From the IMG/VR virus record IMGVR_UViG_3300027733_000149, positions 1-30,955 of that record: DNA of 30,955 nt; one strand, 5' to 3'. How positions within the stretch are numbered: the stretch's first letter is position 1; the number at the start of each line of letters is the position of its first letter. Both the position numbers and the translations under genes were made by a program. This DNA is from a virus. The notes under the pieces are model-generated. The model made no database searches. It saw only the letters and a list, made by a program, of their open reading frames with translations, and was not told the DNA's origin. Below are positions 11,668-18,747 of this stretch, piece after piece.

Positions 11668-12211
11668 TTTTCTTAAGTATTTCTTTGACCATTGATAGTC
11701 GAGGCTCAGCACAGCCGGTGCCATAAATCCAAGTAAGATACTCACAGTTTCGAATACCGTAACTTCCAAGTTCAATACCGGCGGCTTCTAAATCATATCC
11801 AAGTGTCGTAGGTTTCATCATTATATGTAAACCTAATTCATTTTCAAAAAATTCTCGAGCATCTCTGACAACCGTTTTTAGATTAGTATCAGATACTTCA
11901 TCAGTCACAATCAATTCATTCTTGATAAAATATTTTGTATGGGTCGCATCAAATGGCTCGTCTCTAAAGCATGGAGTCACAGTTTGATATCGCCCGTTTG
12001 GTAAGAAGCCCTTTAAATATAGGTAGAGAAAGCTTTGTTCACCAGATGCAACTAGAACTTTGCCTTTTCCAGCAATTTCCCAATCCTTTGTTCCAAGCGG
12101 CTTAGTGATATTTGATATTGCTTGAGTAACTGTCCATGGTGACTCAATTCGAGTATATCCAAGGTTAGTGTAATGCGCGATTGCTCTATCGAGCCTTCCA
12201 TAATCTATCAT
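11639..12211 (-). CDS. class II aminoacyl-tRNA-synthetase-like catalytic core
   Basis: 190 residues. Motif-2-like YQTVTPCFRDEPFD (about residues 74-87; FRxE type) and motif-3-like EYLTWIYGTGCAEPRLSMVK (about 157-176; ending G-x-A-E-P-R) are those of class II synthetase cores of the PheRS/SepRS/PylRS kind. No tRNA-binding domain is present, so it is a stand-alone core about half the normal length. Such orphan cores often use adenylation chemistry for other substrates. Overlaps its neighbour upstream by four bases. Substrate unknown. Confidence 0.72.
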   Translation of the reverse strand: MIDYGRLDRAIAHYTNLGYTRIESPWTVTQAISNITKPLGTKDWEIAGKGKVLVASGEQSFLYLYLKGFLPNGRYQTVTPCFRDEPFDATHTKYFIKNELIVTDEVSDTNLKTVVRDAREFFENELGLHIMMKPTTLGYDLEAAGIELGSYGIRNCEYLTWIYGTGCAEPRLSMVKEILKKNGLPHKGDS

Positions 12212-12510
12212 AATTTAATTCTGTTTTCTTGAGAGTATGTGTATTCTGGCATAATGCAAGTATCGTACTTTGTTATAAAGTTCATGAGAATTCTCAAATT
12301 ACCGAATGTGTCATACTCAATATCTTTATCGAATTTATTAGAAAATTTTATTCCGTTTCCATGATCAGTGGCTGACATTATTTCTTGACCCGGATAAGTC
12401 CATGCCGGTAGATGTGAATACCTTAGTGTATAGACCGTTCTTTTATCTGTTTGATTAACGTCGATGTCATATTCATGACTATCGCCATCATATATTTTAA
12501 ATGTTTTCAT
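12208..12510 (-). CDS. unknown protein, 100 aa
   Basis: MKTFKIYDGDSHEYDIDVNQ start; alternating beta-like segments and many acidic and aromatic residues; ends in PEYTYSQENRIKL. No family recognised. The four-base overlap with the aaRS-like gene downstream suggests translational coupling, and so a possible shared role. Single domain, presumably cytoplasmic. Confidence 0.65.
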   Translation of the reverse strand: MKTFKIYDGDSHEYDIDVNQTDKRTVYTLRYSHLPAWTYPGQEIMSATDHGNGIKFSNKFDKDIEYDTFGNLRILMNFITKYDTCIMPEYTYSQENRIKL

Positions 12511-12534
12511 ATTTTCTTTTTTCTACTAATTCAA

Positions 12535-12799
12535 TTAGTACTGACCCCTATGTCTTTGATGAACATAATAGAGTAGGTTTTGAACTTTTTCTGCGTGATT
12601 CATATTCAATAATTTAAAAGTCATTTCTTTGACATACTTACCGTTGTCTATTGAATATTCGATCGCACTTAACGTTGCAACAGTGTCCTTCTCATAAAAG
12701 ATAGTATTGTTCTCAGAATGAAATCCAGTAGTATCTATTTTTTTTAATTGATGTACAGCCGATTAATAAGGCTGAACTTAATATTAATAATTTATTCAT
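12535..12799 (-). pseudogene. lipoprotein gene broken by an A-homopolymer frameshift
   Basis: The frame opens MNKLLILSSALLIGCTSIKK (signal peptide with lipobox LIGC) and then hits a run of eight A (12738-12745 as T on the plus strand). As written it stops after about 28 residues. With one A fewer it continues IDTTGFHSENNTIFYEKDT...VQNLLYYVHQRHRGQY to a stop at 12535, a coherent 86-87 residue lipoprotein. Either a sequencing/assembly indel, a phase-variable tract or true decay. The start overlaps the homing endonuclease gene by eight bases. Confidence 0.7.
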
Positions 12800-13601
12800 G
12801 GTTATTTTGTTTTCTTTCGTTTATTATTTCTATTAACTCGCTATAGTTTTTGTCTATTATAAATACAAAATTATATCCTAATTTTTCACAACTTTCTTTT
12901 TTAAAAAAATTAATTTTTATATTATTTTTATAAGTGTACGTCGATTTTATTTCTACAATTAAATTTTTATCCCTTATGAAAAAATCAGAATGATAAATCT
13001 TAGTGTTATTATTGACATTATATGGTATAGCTGGACCCCTTTCTACAATAATATTATTTTTATTACAAAAAATAAGAAAATCTAATTCATATGATCCTTG
13101 ATACAAAATACCATTGTATGTTGATGTTTTAAAGGAGTTTTTTTGAATTTTATTCCATATTTCTGGAAATTGATTAGTATGCCGCACTCCATACTTATTC
13201 AAACAAGTTTTTTCTTTCTTTTTTTGATTATTAAATGTCTCTGAACCATATTTTTCCAATTTGGTCTTTCTGCTTTTCATTAAAGAATTATGAGTATTTC
13301 GCAATGATAGTTCTCTCTGTAGAGCTGGATTATCGAAGTTTGATCCATATTTTTTAATTCTTTCTTTACTGGAACATGATTTACAGTTATGCACAGGTCT
13401 ATTTGATATTCCTCTAAATTGAATATTAAACGTTGCATCGCATAAATCACATTTAATATTTACTCTTGCGTGACTTCCACTAGGTAAATGAGTAGGGCTA
13501 ACATAAAGTATTTGACCGACACTTGCAGAATATCCAAAACGTCTATACTGTTTCAAGTGATTTGAATTAACTTTAACTGGAACACGTTCATCTAAAAACA
13601 T
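12792..13601 (-). CDS. putative homing endonuclease (zinc finger + PD-(D/E)XK/VSR-like nuclease)
   Basis: 269 residues. N-terminal region has CDLCDATFN and CKSCSS knuckles (about residues 51-78), followed by KYG-type repeats (KKYGSNFDNP, EKYGSETF, NKYGVRHTNQ) typical of phage homing endonucleases, and a C-terminal nuclease with YELDFLIFC...HSDFFIRDKNLIVEIKS (E...D...ExK). Free-standing, same strand as neighbours, between a DUF4326 gene and a broken lipoprotein gene. Related in design to the enzyme at 27535-29118. The cleavage target cannot be read from the sequence. Confidence 0.78.
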   Translation of the reverse strand: MFLDERVPVKVNSNHLKQYRRFGYSASVGQILYVSPTHLPSGSHARVNIKCDLCDATFNIQFRGISNRPVHNCKSCSSKERIKKYGSNFDNPALQRELSLRNTHNSLMKSRKTKLEKYGSETFNNQKKKEKTCLNKYGVRHTNQFPEIWNKIQKNSFKTSTYNGILYQGSYELDFLIFCNKNNIIVERGPAIPYNVNNNTKIYHSDFFIRDKNLIVEIKSTYTYKNNIKINFFKKESCEKLGYNFVFIIDKNYSELIEIINERKQNNHE

Positions 13602-13667
13602 AATACATAATTCTTTTAATTATATATTAGTTTTAACCCTAAGAAATGTCATGAATATTCAAAAGGT

Positions 13668-14009
13668 TTATTTATTTTTAATGTATTCTGAATATTCATT
13701 GTTCTCAAGCAGTTCCATCAATACTTCTCCATGACAAATCATTTTCATTCCTTCAGTATAATATGAAGGAGTTTGGCAACACCAGCACCCGAGAGTCTTT
13801 CCTTCGAGTTCATGTAAGTGTTCCAATAACCATTTGCCTTCGCCTTCTAGAATATACTTTCTATAACTCTCGACAGCCTCTTCTCGAGAAGCAACTATTT
13901 GAGTTGCCTTGGTCGGTTTATTATCGATATGTGTGAACGGATTTCCCCATTTTGAGCCGCGTCCAATATACACATCATATGGTTCCCGTTTAAAGTGAAC
14001 TACTTTCAT
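13668..14009 (-). CDS. DUF4326 protein
   Basis: Start set at MKVVHFKREPYDVYIGRG (14009), two bases after the upstream stop; an ATG at 14033 is possible. 113 residues with VYIGRGSKWGNPF (about residues 13-25), an AVESYRKYIL helix, and KTLGCWCCQTP...CHGEVLMELL, the signature blocks of DUF4326. The family is predicted to bind or process nucleotide-like ligands, from comparative studies; no activity is proved here. Common in T4-like phages. Confidence 0.85.
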   Translation of the reverse strand: MKVVHFKREPYDVYIGRGSKWGNPFTHIDNKPTKATQIVASREEAVESYRKYILEGEGKWLLEHLHELEGKTLGCWCCQTPSYYTEGMKMICHGEVLMELLENNEYSEYIKNK

Positions 14010-14011
14010 TT

Positions 14012-14221
14012 TTATCGTTTCCATGTTATACATCCATCTACCCAGATTTCCAGTACTGAGCTGTCTTTTTGTGCATGTTTTGAATATGCTTCGACATTTT
14101 TTATTTTATCATATACTCGGTGTTTATTACCTTTGTATACAAGTTTAATCACAGATCCTCCTGGAATCAGGCTTAAATCATTTGTTCGGTAGCCGGCTCC
14201 GACGTTTATTTCGTGTCCCAT
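14012..14221 (-). CDS. small protein, 69 aa, unknown
   Basis: MGHEINVGAGYRTNDLSLIP start, a central GGSVIKLVYKGNKHRVYDKI and a C-terminal VLEIWVDGCITWKR. Predicted beta-rich small domain with a basic middle, perhaps nucleic-acid-binding; no family recognised. Its start and stop fit tightly between neighbours (three bases after the lipoprotein gene's end, two before the DUF4326 gene). Confidence 0.6.
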   Translation of the reverse strand: MGHEINVGAGYRTNDLSLIPGGSVIKLVYKGNKHRVYDKIKNVEAYSKHAQKDSSVLEIWVDGCITWKR

Positions 14222-14224
14222 ATT

Positions 14225-14455
14225 TTATTTAATTTGTATCATAGTAACACTCTCTACTCCTCGGTAGATAAGTATATTCACAGTATCGTCCACTGTTATT
14301 TTATACAGACCATGAGTGATTTGTTCTGAAAGTTTTTCTATTTTTATGTTTCCTGCATGATAAGTCAGATCTTCGTCTAATTTTGAAACAGTACGATTCG
14401 TAGATTGACTACAAGATAGTAACAATAGAGTAATAAAGATTAATAAGTATTTCAT
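14225..14455 (-). CDS. small lipoprotein
   Basis: 76 residues. MKYLLIFITLLLLSCSQSTN is a classical lipoprotein signal peptide with lipobox LLSC and cleavage before Cys 15. The mature part is about 60 residues (HAGNIKIEKLSEQITHGLYK, then DDTVNILIYRGVESVTMIQI), beta-rich. It should be anchored in a host membrane. Lipoproteins of this size in phages often block superinfection; that is only a possibility here. Confidence 0.7.
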   Translation of the reverse strand: MKYLLIFITLLLLSCSQSTNRTVSKLDEDLTYHAGNIKIEKLSEQITHGLYKITVDDTVNILIYRGVESVTMIQIK

Positions 14456-14477
14456 GTTATTTTTTTGTAGAGTCCAA

Positions 14478-14841
14478 TTAATATTCGTGTTTCTCTAAAT
14501 TAAACGCTTTAAATATTTCTTCGGCATCTGCCGGTAATATTTTTATCCAGATAAAAACTTCTCCATATGGATTTGTTCCAATATTACATCCTCCAAATTC
14601 CCAATAGTCAATCTGACCAAAATAGGTATTTTCTCAGAATGAAATAGCCCAATGTGGTGTATTTTCCTGTATTATAGGAAATGCTTCCATGTATGTTAGT
14701 TTACTAGGTTTCCTTTGAAAGACTCCTGGATTGTCTACTGTTCCCTTTTCATCTACCCAACTCTTATATGACTTTGATAAAGCAGCATCATAAAGTTCTC
14801 TTGGATTTTTTTGGAATATTTTTTATTATCGCATGCTTCAT
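14478..14841 (-). pseudogene. gene with homopolymer frameshift and in-frame TGA
   Basis: A coherent protein is visible only after two repairs. Starting MKHAIIKNIPK at 14841, a run of seven A (14806-14812 as T) must lose one base to continue NPRELYDAALSKSYKSWVDE...THWAISF-type sequence. An in-frame TGA (14634-14636) then interrupts it before ENTYFGQIDYWEFGGCNIGT...FKAFNLEKHEY with a stop at 14478. Coding character on both sides of the TGA is clear. Decay, or sequence error, are both possible. Family unknown. Confidence 0.65.
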
Positions 14842-14845
14842 TTCA

Positions 14846-15175
14846 CTATCCAGGTATTTTATTTTCAAATTCTTCTTTTAGCTTAAGATAGCTATCATAC
14901 CGTCTATTCTTGGCCCATTTTGCATCTCGCTCATTATCTTTAATTCTCAGGTTGAATTCTTCATCTGTTTCTTCAATCATTCGAGTAACAATTGCATAGT
15001 AATGAGGATCCCATGAGTTATTTTCAGAATAGTAACCTTCATCACGACCAATAGTAAGGTGATCAGAATCTTGGAATTCAATATGTTTAATATCTTTCCA
15101 TTCAATTGGGTTATCGGACTGTATGTGAAAAATATCAGTCGCAATCTTGATTTTGGTTGGTGATTTATCTTTCAT
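14846..15175 (-). CDS. unknown protein, 109 aa
   Basis: Start set at MKDKSPTKIKIATDIFHIQS (15175), which overlaps the end of the HD hydrolase gene by 11 bases; the longer frame to 15286 lies inside that gene. Acidic, with HLTIGRDEGYYSENNSWDPH in the middle and a helical RDAKWAKNRRYDSYLKLKEE tail. No family recognised. Probably co-translated with the hydrolase. Confidence 0.65.
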   Translation of the reverse strand: MKDKSPTKIKIATDIFHIQSDNPIEWKDIKHIEFQDSDHLTIGRDEGYYSENNSWDPHYYAIVTRMIEETDEEFNLRIKDNERDAKWAKNRRYDSYLKLKEEFENKIPG

Positions 15176-15689
15176 CTTTAAATAGGTCAAGTAAATATGC
15201 ATATAGTGGAAAGTATTCATGCTGAAACTTTCCTTCAACTCCAAGTTGTTCACCGAAGTTTTTATTTTCTTTTTTGTACATTTCAAACATTCGTGACTGC
15301 GTCATTTTAGAATACTGCACGTTTGCAATACGATCACATAATTTTACGAATATTGCACCCGGCGTCATTCTGATTCCAGTATAATATGCATCATTTGCTC
15401 GCTCTTTACGATTCTTTCCTTTCTCATTTGAGACAGCGTAAATAATATCTGCTGCATGTTCTCCAAGAACTTCTTTAACATCATTATAAGAGGTGCGAGT
15501 ATCTTCGATTAGGTCATGTCCAAATGCAGCTAACCTACATTCATACCTTAGTTTTTCGCTTAGCAGATGTTCATAACTATGTGCTACCTGTGCGACCATT
15601 CTTAGATGGAATTCATATGGCAAATACTTGTCGTAATAATGATTTGTGTTATTGTGCTGATCGACGCACCACTGGATTTTCTTTTCCAT
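15165..15689 (-). CDS. SpoT/MESH1-like HD phosphohydrolase
   Basis: 174 residues. HD-domain signatures: AHSYEHLLSEKLRYECRLAA, then FGHDLIEDTRTSY (HDxxED, about residues 57-69) and VKLCDRIANV (about residues 115-124), the pattern of the RelA/SpoT-type hydrolase fold. Small stand-alone forms remove pyrophosphate from (p)ppGpp or hydrolyse related nucleotides with Mn2+. One base separates it from the cREC gene upstream, so the two are probably co-expressed. The exact nucleotide is not set by the sequence. Confidence 0.82.
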   Translation of the reverse strand: MEKKIQWCVDQHNNTNHYYDKYLPYEFHLRMVAQVAHSYEHLLSEKLRYECRLAAFGHDLIEDTRTSYNDVKEVLGEHAADIIYAVSNEKGKNRKERANDAYYTGIRMTPGAIFVKLCDRIANVQYSKMTQSRMFEMYKKENKNFGEQLGVEGKFQHEYFPLYAYLLDLFKDER

Positions 15690-15690
15690 A

Positions 15691-16149
15691 TTATACTGTG
15701 TGTTTTATTTCTACTCTTACACAGGTTTGAGGCTGTGCTTCGTTCATTAAAAAGTTGTTAATATAACCCATGATATTTGCAGAACCGATTGGATTTGCAG
15801 AATGTGTGTATATTGTTGGAAACGGCATGTTTTTTGCGCGCTTTACATCTCGTGGAGTAAGTTCCCATTTAGGATTCATATCATAAAAATGATTCATTAT
15901 CCATTTTGCACAGTCTAATCCTGTTTTTTCAGCAATGTTTGAATAATCTAATTCAAAATTGGGAGAAACGTTCCGGTAATATTCCTGCATTGCAGATTCA
16001 CCAAGATCATGGTCTAATGATATTGTCGAGATGTTCTCTAACCCAAGTTCTTTAACTTTGGCTACAAACTCATCATAATTGCGAACCACAACCCAATCTC
16101 TATCAACCGGAGTTCGAACGTCGTCTAAATAAATTCTTTGTTTTTCCAT
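15691..16149 (-). CDS. cREC (cyclic-phosphate-processing receiver-like) protein
   Basis: 152 residues. IYLDDVRTPVDRDWVVVRNY (residues 6-25) and ISTISLDHDLGE (about residues 40-51) are the D-D and SLDHDLG blocks of the cREC receiver-like family, which comparative work predicts to act on cyclic phosphates or nucleotide ends. First gene of the minus-strand group, with its promoter presumably in the divergent gap 16150-16236. Paired with the HD hydrolase. Function predicted from family literature, not shown. Confidence 0.75.
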   Translation of the reverse strand: MEKQRIYLDDVRTPVDRDWVVVRNYDEFVAKVKELGLENISTISLDHDLGESAMQEYYRNVSPNFELDYSNIAEKTGLDCAKWIMNHFYDMNPKWELTPRDVKRAKNMPFPTIYTHSANPIGSANIMGYINNFLMNEAQPQTCVRVEIKHTV

Positions 16150-16236
16150 TTATAAATCAATTATACTCAAATCGAATTACAATATTAAATTTTTGACATA
16201 CTTTTCTTGATAAATAAATTAAAATAAATCACTGAT
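16150..16236. promoter_or_regulatory. divergent intergenic region with late-promoter-like motif
   Basis: Separates minus- and plus-strand blocks. On the plus strand TAAATAAAT (16211-16219) lies 18 bases before the ATG at 16237, close to the T4 late consensus TATAAATA. TTGACA is also present at 16193-16198. The same motif recurs upstream of other structural genes. Minus-strand elements are not obvious. Confidence 0.4.
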
Positions 16237-16890
16237 ATGCCAGGAAGAGTTTTAAATTTCTCAGAATTTGCAGGTAAGTACTCTAGCGATGATGAAAAGA
16301 CCCTAGATTCATTTACTCAATCCTCAAATAACTTCGAAGAAGGATTTGACAAAGAATCATATAACCAAAAACCAATTGGCCCAAATAAACCAGTAGAAGG
16401 AGGCATTGAAATGACACCGCCTCAGCCTGGAGAAGTAGGATCACCTAAATTTACATCAGCAGTTGATGCTGGCATGAATGCACCAGAAGAAGTTGAAGCG
16501 CCTGCTGAAACTCCAGCTGAACCTACAGAAGAGGAAGAACCAGTAGAACAAGAAGAAACTGAAGAAGTAACTGAACCTGCAGAAGAGGAAGAATCAGAAG
16601 AGAAGAAAGAAGGAGAAGAAGTTCCTGAACCAGAAGCTGGTGCAAATCCTAAAAACGTTGAAGAATCGTATAGAGTTAAAAATTTCCGTGGATTCCTTAA
16701 TGAATCGCATAACGAATACTTATTCGACGATGATTGGAAAGAAGAGGCAGAGGAAGATGATTACAAATGTCCTACTTGCGGAGAAGAAGATTATACTTCA
16801 GATTTCGGAGAAGAATCAGATGATGAACATTGCCCAGACTGTGGTGCAGAATTCGACAAATTTGGAGCAACCTGCGGGTGCAATATGTAA
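16237..16890 (+). CDS. acidic protein with C-terminal zinc ribbon; possible prohead-core/virion protein
   Basis: 217 residues. Begins MPGRVLNFSEFAGKYSSDDE; the middle (about residues 75-145) is very rich in Glu and Pro. A second targeting-like segment, SYRVKNFRGFLNES, follows near residue 145, with L-N-E just before Ser. The C-terminus has CPTCGEEDY and CPDCGAEF plus CGCNM: a zinc ribbon. Highly acidic scaffold-like composition and position at the head of the virion gene block suggest a prohead core or capsid-internal protein. No homologue named. Confidence 0.65.
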   Translation: MPGRVLNFSEFAGKYSSDDEKTLDSFTQSSNNFEEGFDKESYNQKPIGPNKPVEGGIEMTPPQPGEVGSPKFTSAVDAGMNAPEEVEAPAETPAEPTEEEEPVEQEETEEVTEPAEEEESEEKKEGEEVPEPEAGANPKNVEESYRVKNFRGFLNESHNEYLFDDDWKEEAEEDDYKCPTCGEEDYTSDFGEESDDEHCPDCGAEFDKFGATCGCNM

Positions 16891-16907
16891 AAATATATTT
16901 AGAAAAG

Positions 16908-17504
16908 GTGACAGATATAATTATCGCATTTTTATCGGGAGTAATTGGACCAGTGATAGTTGTCATGGTTAGTCATTATTTGACAAAACGAAAGAAACCG
17001 GATGTTTTAGTAGAGACAGTTAATAATGCGAACATTATTAATGATGAGATCGAACATGTACTTGAAGAGTATAAAGCAGATCGTATTTGGATTTTACAAT
17101 TCCATAATGGTGGACACTTCTATCCTACTGGAAAATCGATTCAAAAATTTAGTATGATCTACGAATTTGTTAGATTATCGAAAGATACAATTAGAGAAAA
17201 CTTTCAAAATATTCCAGTAAATCTTTTTAGTAAAGCATTATCAAAGGTATTGAAGGATGACTATCTTGCAATAACTGACTATAAAGACGAAACTGTTGCA
17301 ACTTGTGGTTTAAAATATCTTTCAGATGAATGTAGAACAAAAAGTTCATACTTCTTTGGAATCAGAAACTTCGAAAATCGTTTAATTGCAGTACTGGGAG
17401 TAGAATATACTGATCGTAAGCGAGTATTAAATGCTGAAGAAATTGTGAAATTACGAGTATCTGCTGCTCAAATTAGCGGAGAATTAGCATCACATCTTAA
17501 ATGA
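16908..17504 (+). CDS. membrane-anchored GAF-like protein
   Basis: Start set at GTG 16908 (VTDIIIAFLSGVIGPVIVVM), since the in-frame ATG at 16830 lies inside the upstream gene. About 198 residues: one N-terminal membrane segment (residues 3-22) and a basic stop (TKRKK), then a soluble domain with RIWILQFHNGGHFYPTGKSI and FFGIRNFENRLIAVLGVEYT, which looks like a GAF-type ligand-binding fold. Its last codons overlap the next ATG (ATGA). Role unknown; membrane sensing is inference. Confidence 0.6.
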   Translation: MTDIIIAFLSGVIGPVIVVMVSHYLTKRKKPDVLVETVNNANIINDEIEHVLEEYKADRIWILQFHNGGHFYPTGKSIQKFSMIYEFVRLSKDTIRENFQNIPVNLFSKALSKVLKDDYLAITDYKDETVATCGLKYLSDECRTKSSYFFGIRNFENRLIAVLGVEYTDRKRVLNAEEIVKLRVSAAQISGELASHLK

Positions 17505-17656
17505 AGAAACTAGTTGAAAACTATTTTGAATTTATACAGTCGGCTCAGATCGCCCAGAATCCCAACGCGTATACAATGTACAGCGCAAACCCACAAGGAT
17601 TTACACATTCTAGAGCACAAGCAATTGCACGATATGCACAAAAGTGCAAGGACTAA
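17501..17656 (+). CDS. small protein, 51 aa, with T4-IP-like N-terminus
   Basis: MKKLVENYFEFIQSAQIAQN start; ends QAIARYAQKCKD, TAA at 17654. Start overlaps the preceding stop by ATGA, a normal coupled arrangement, and 3' end overlaps the convergent gene 17653-17904 by four bases. The ENYFEFI segment resembles capsid-targeting starts in this block. Contains an N-Q-rich helical body. Function unknown. Confidence 0.6.
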   Translation: MKKLVENYFEFIQSAQIAQNPNAYTMYSANPQGFTHSRAQAIARYAQKCKD

Positions 17657-17904
17657 TCGTCGTCTTCGTCCAGCTCATCTAATCGCGTGGGAAAGATACT
17701 TATACTGCTAATCTCCCAATTTAATAGAACATCATCCAAATCATCGTGAACTATCGAAAGAGTTTGAATCTCTTCACCGATTGTTTTATAGCTATGTGTT
17801 AGAATTTTTTCTTTGATTTGTTCCAACTTTGATAAAATTGTCGTTTCTAATTCTTTACGAATTGCCTGCGACTTAACTATCAGTTCATCATTTATTTTTG
17901 CCAT
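17653..17904 (-). CDS. small coiled-coil protein, 83 aa
   Basis: MAKINDELIVKSQAIRKELE start, long charged helix (residues 1-60, KLEQIKEKIL) and a strongly acidic tail DELDEDDD. The only minus-strand gene inside the plus-strand virion block. No family recognised. The minus-strand leader lies in the gap 17905-17984, shared with the plus-strand gene downstream. Confidence 0.6.
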   Translation of the reverse strand: MAKINDELIVKSQAIRKELETTILSKLEQIKEKILTHSYKTIGEEIQTLSIVHDDLDDVLLNWEISSISIFPTRLDELDEDDD

Positions 17905-17940
17905 ACATTACTTTTATATTACGAAATATCGTTTGGTTTC

Positions 17941-17950
17941 TAAATAAATA
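17941..17950 (+). promoter_or_regulatory. late-promoter-like motif
   Basis: TAAATAAATA (preceded by C) 35 bases before the ATG at 17985; same core as the motif at 16211 and, on the other strand, at 21571-21580. Resembles T4 late promoters. Confidence 0.4.
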
Positions 17951-17984
17951 AACTAAAGATCAAATCTTATTAAAATAACATAAC

Positions 17985-18443
17985 ATGAGAATGAAAAATT
18001 TTAAAAGCATTAGACGCCTCCTTGAGCAAGCAGCATTACCTGCAGCAATTGAGCCAAATGCAACGGCATCACTAGGACTTCAACCAGAAGCTCCAGAAAC
18101 TCCAGAAATGCCAATCGATTATCCAGCACAACAGCTTGCGCTTCCAGCAGAAGGTCAAGCATCTGCTCCAGTTGATCCAATGACGATGACTGTTGGTGAT
18201 TTCATCAATAAATGTAAAGAGAATGATCCATTGGTAGCAATGGGAATTGAATCATATGTTGAAAAGAATCGTCATATGTTTGGCGGTCACACTGCACAAC
18301 CTGCACAAATGATGACTCAACCAGATCAGGATTTGACATTTTCCGCTGCAGTTGCTCCACAAGATGCACAAATTGCACCTCCTGCACCAGTACAACCATT
18401 TTCATTAGATCAATCACAAGATTCTCTAAATTTTCCAGGATAA
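17985..18443 (+). CDS. Pro/Ala-rich virion-type protein
   Basis: 152 residues. MRMKNFKSIRRLLEQAALPA start, with L-L-E before Gln and Ala, similar to a capsid-targeting sequence plus [L/I]xE cleavage site. The rest is Pro/Ala/Gln-rich low-complexity (e.g. PAQQLALPAEGQASAPVDP) with one ordered helical segment (TVGDFINKCKENDPLVAMGI). Probably packaged in or attached to the virion; this is inference. One base separates it from the next gene. Confidence 0.65.
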   Translation: MRMKNFKSIRRLLEQAALPAAIEPNATASLGLQPEAPETPEMPIDYPAQQLALPAEGQASAPVDPMTMTVGDFINKCKENDPLVAMGIESYVEKNRHMFGGHTAQPAQMMTQPDQDLTFSAAVAPQDAQIAPPAPVQPFSLDQSQDSLNFPG

Positions 18444-18444
18444 A

Positions 18445-18726
18445 ATGATTAAGGGCTTTGTAAACTATATAGTTGAAGTAATGGGAACTGACTCAATGGA
18501 ACGAGATCCAGCAGATATTATTATGAGCCCCGATACAGAACGTGCAAGCGCAATGATGTTTTATGCAGGATCATCTGGGTCTATTCCAGCACAATGGAAT
18601 AATTCACCTTTCTTAAGCGGTGGAAGATTAACCAGCGCCTTCGGATTAAACCCAAAGACGGCTAAGAAGAAGAACGTATTATCATACCATGATTTTAGAA
18701 AAGCAGCAAAGCATTTTTCAAAATAA
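18445..18726 (+). CDS. unknown virion-block protein, 93 aa
   Basis: MIKGFVNYIVEVMGTDSMER start with I-V-E before Val at residue 12, again fitting the targeting-plus-cleavage pattern. The centre FLSGGRLTSAFGLNPKTAKK is glycine-rich; the C-terminus VLSYHDFRKAAKHFSK is basic. Tandemly placed with the flanking Pro/Ala-rich genes. No homologue recognised. Confidence 0.65.
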   Translation: MIKGFVNYIVEVMGTDSMERDPADIIMSPDTERASAMMFYAGSSGSIPAQWNNSPFLSGGRLTSAFGLNPKTAKKKNVLSYHDFRKAAKHFSK

Positions 18727-18730
18727 ATAA
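18721..18730 (+). promoter_or_regulatory. late-promoter-like motif
   Basis: AAATAAATAA overlapping the preceding stop codon, 18 bases before the ATG at 18748. Weaker than the copies at 16211 and 17941, since the A/T context makes chance likely. Confidence 0.3.
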
Positions 18731-18747
18731 TAAAAATATACACTACA

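Noticed and set aside
14634-14636. TGA read as an amino acid (recoded stop)
   Set aside because: TGA is used as a normal stop in this window (genes ending at 4520, 6809 and 17504), and the same gene also has a frameshift.
17514-17711. Plus-strand frame of 65 codons
   Set aside because: Shadow of the gene 17501-17656, which has a coupled ATGA start and better coding character.
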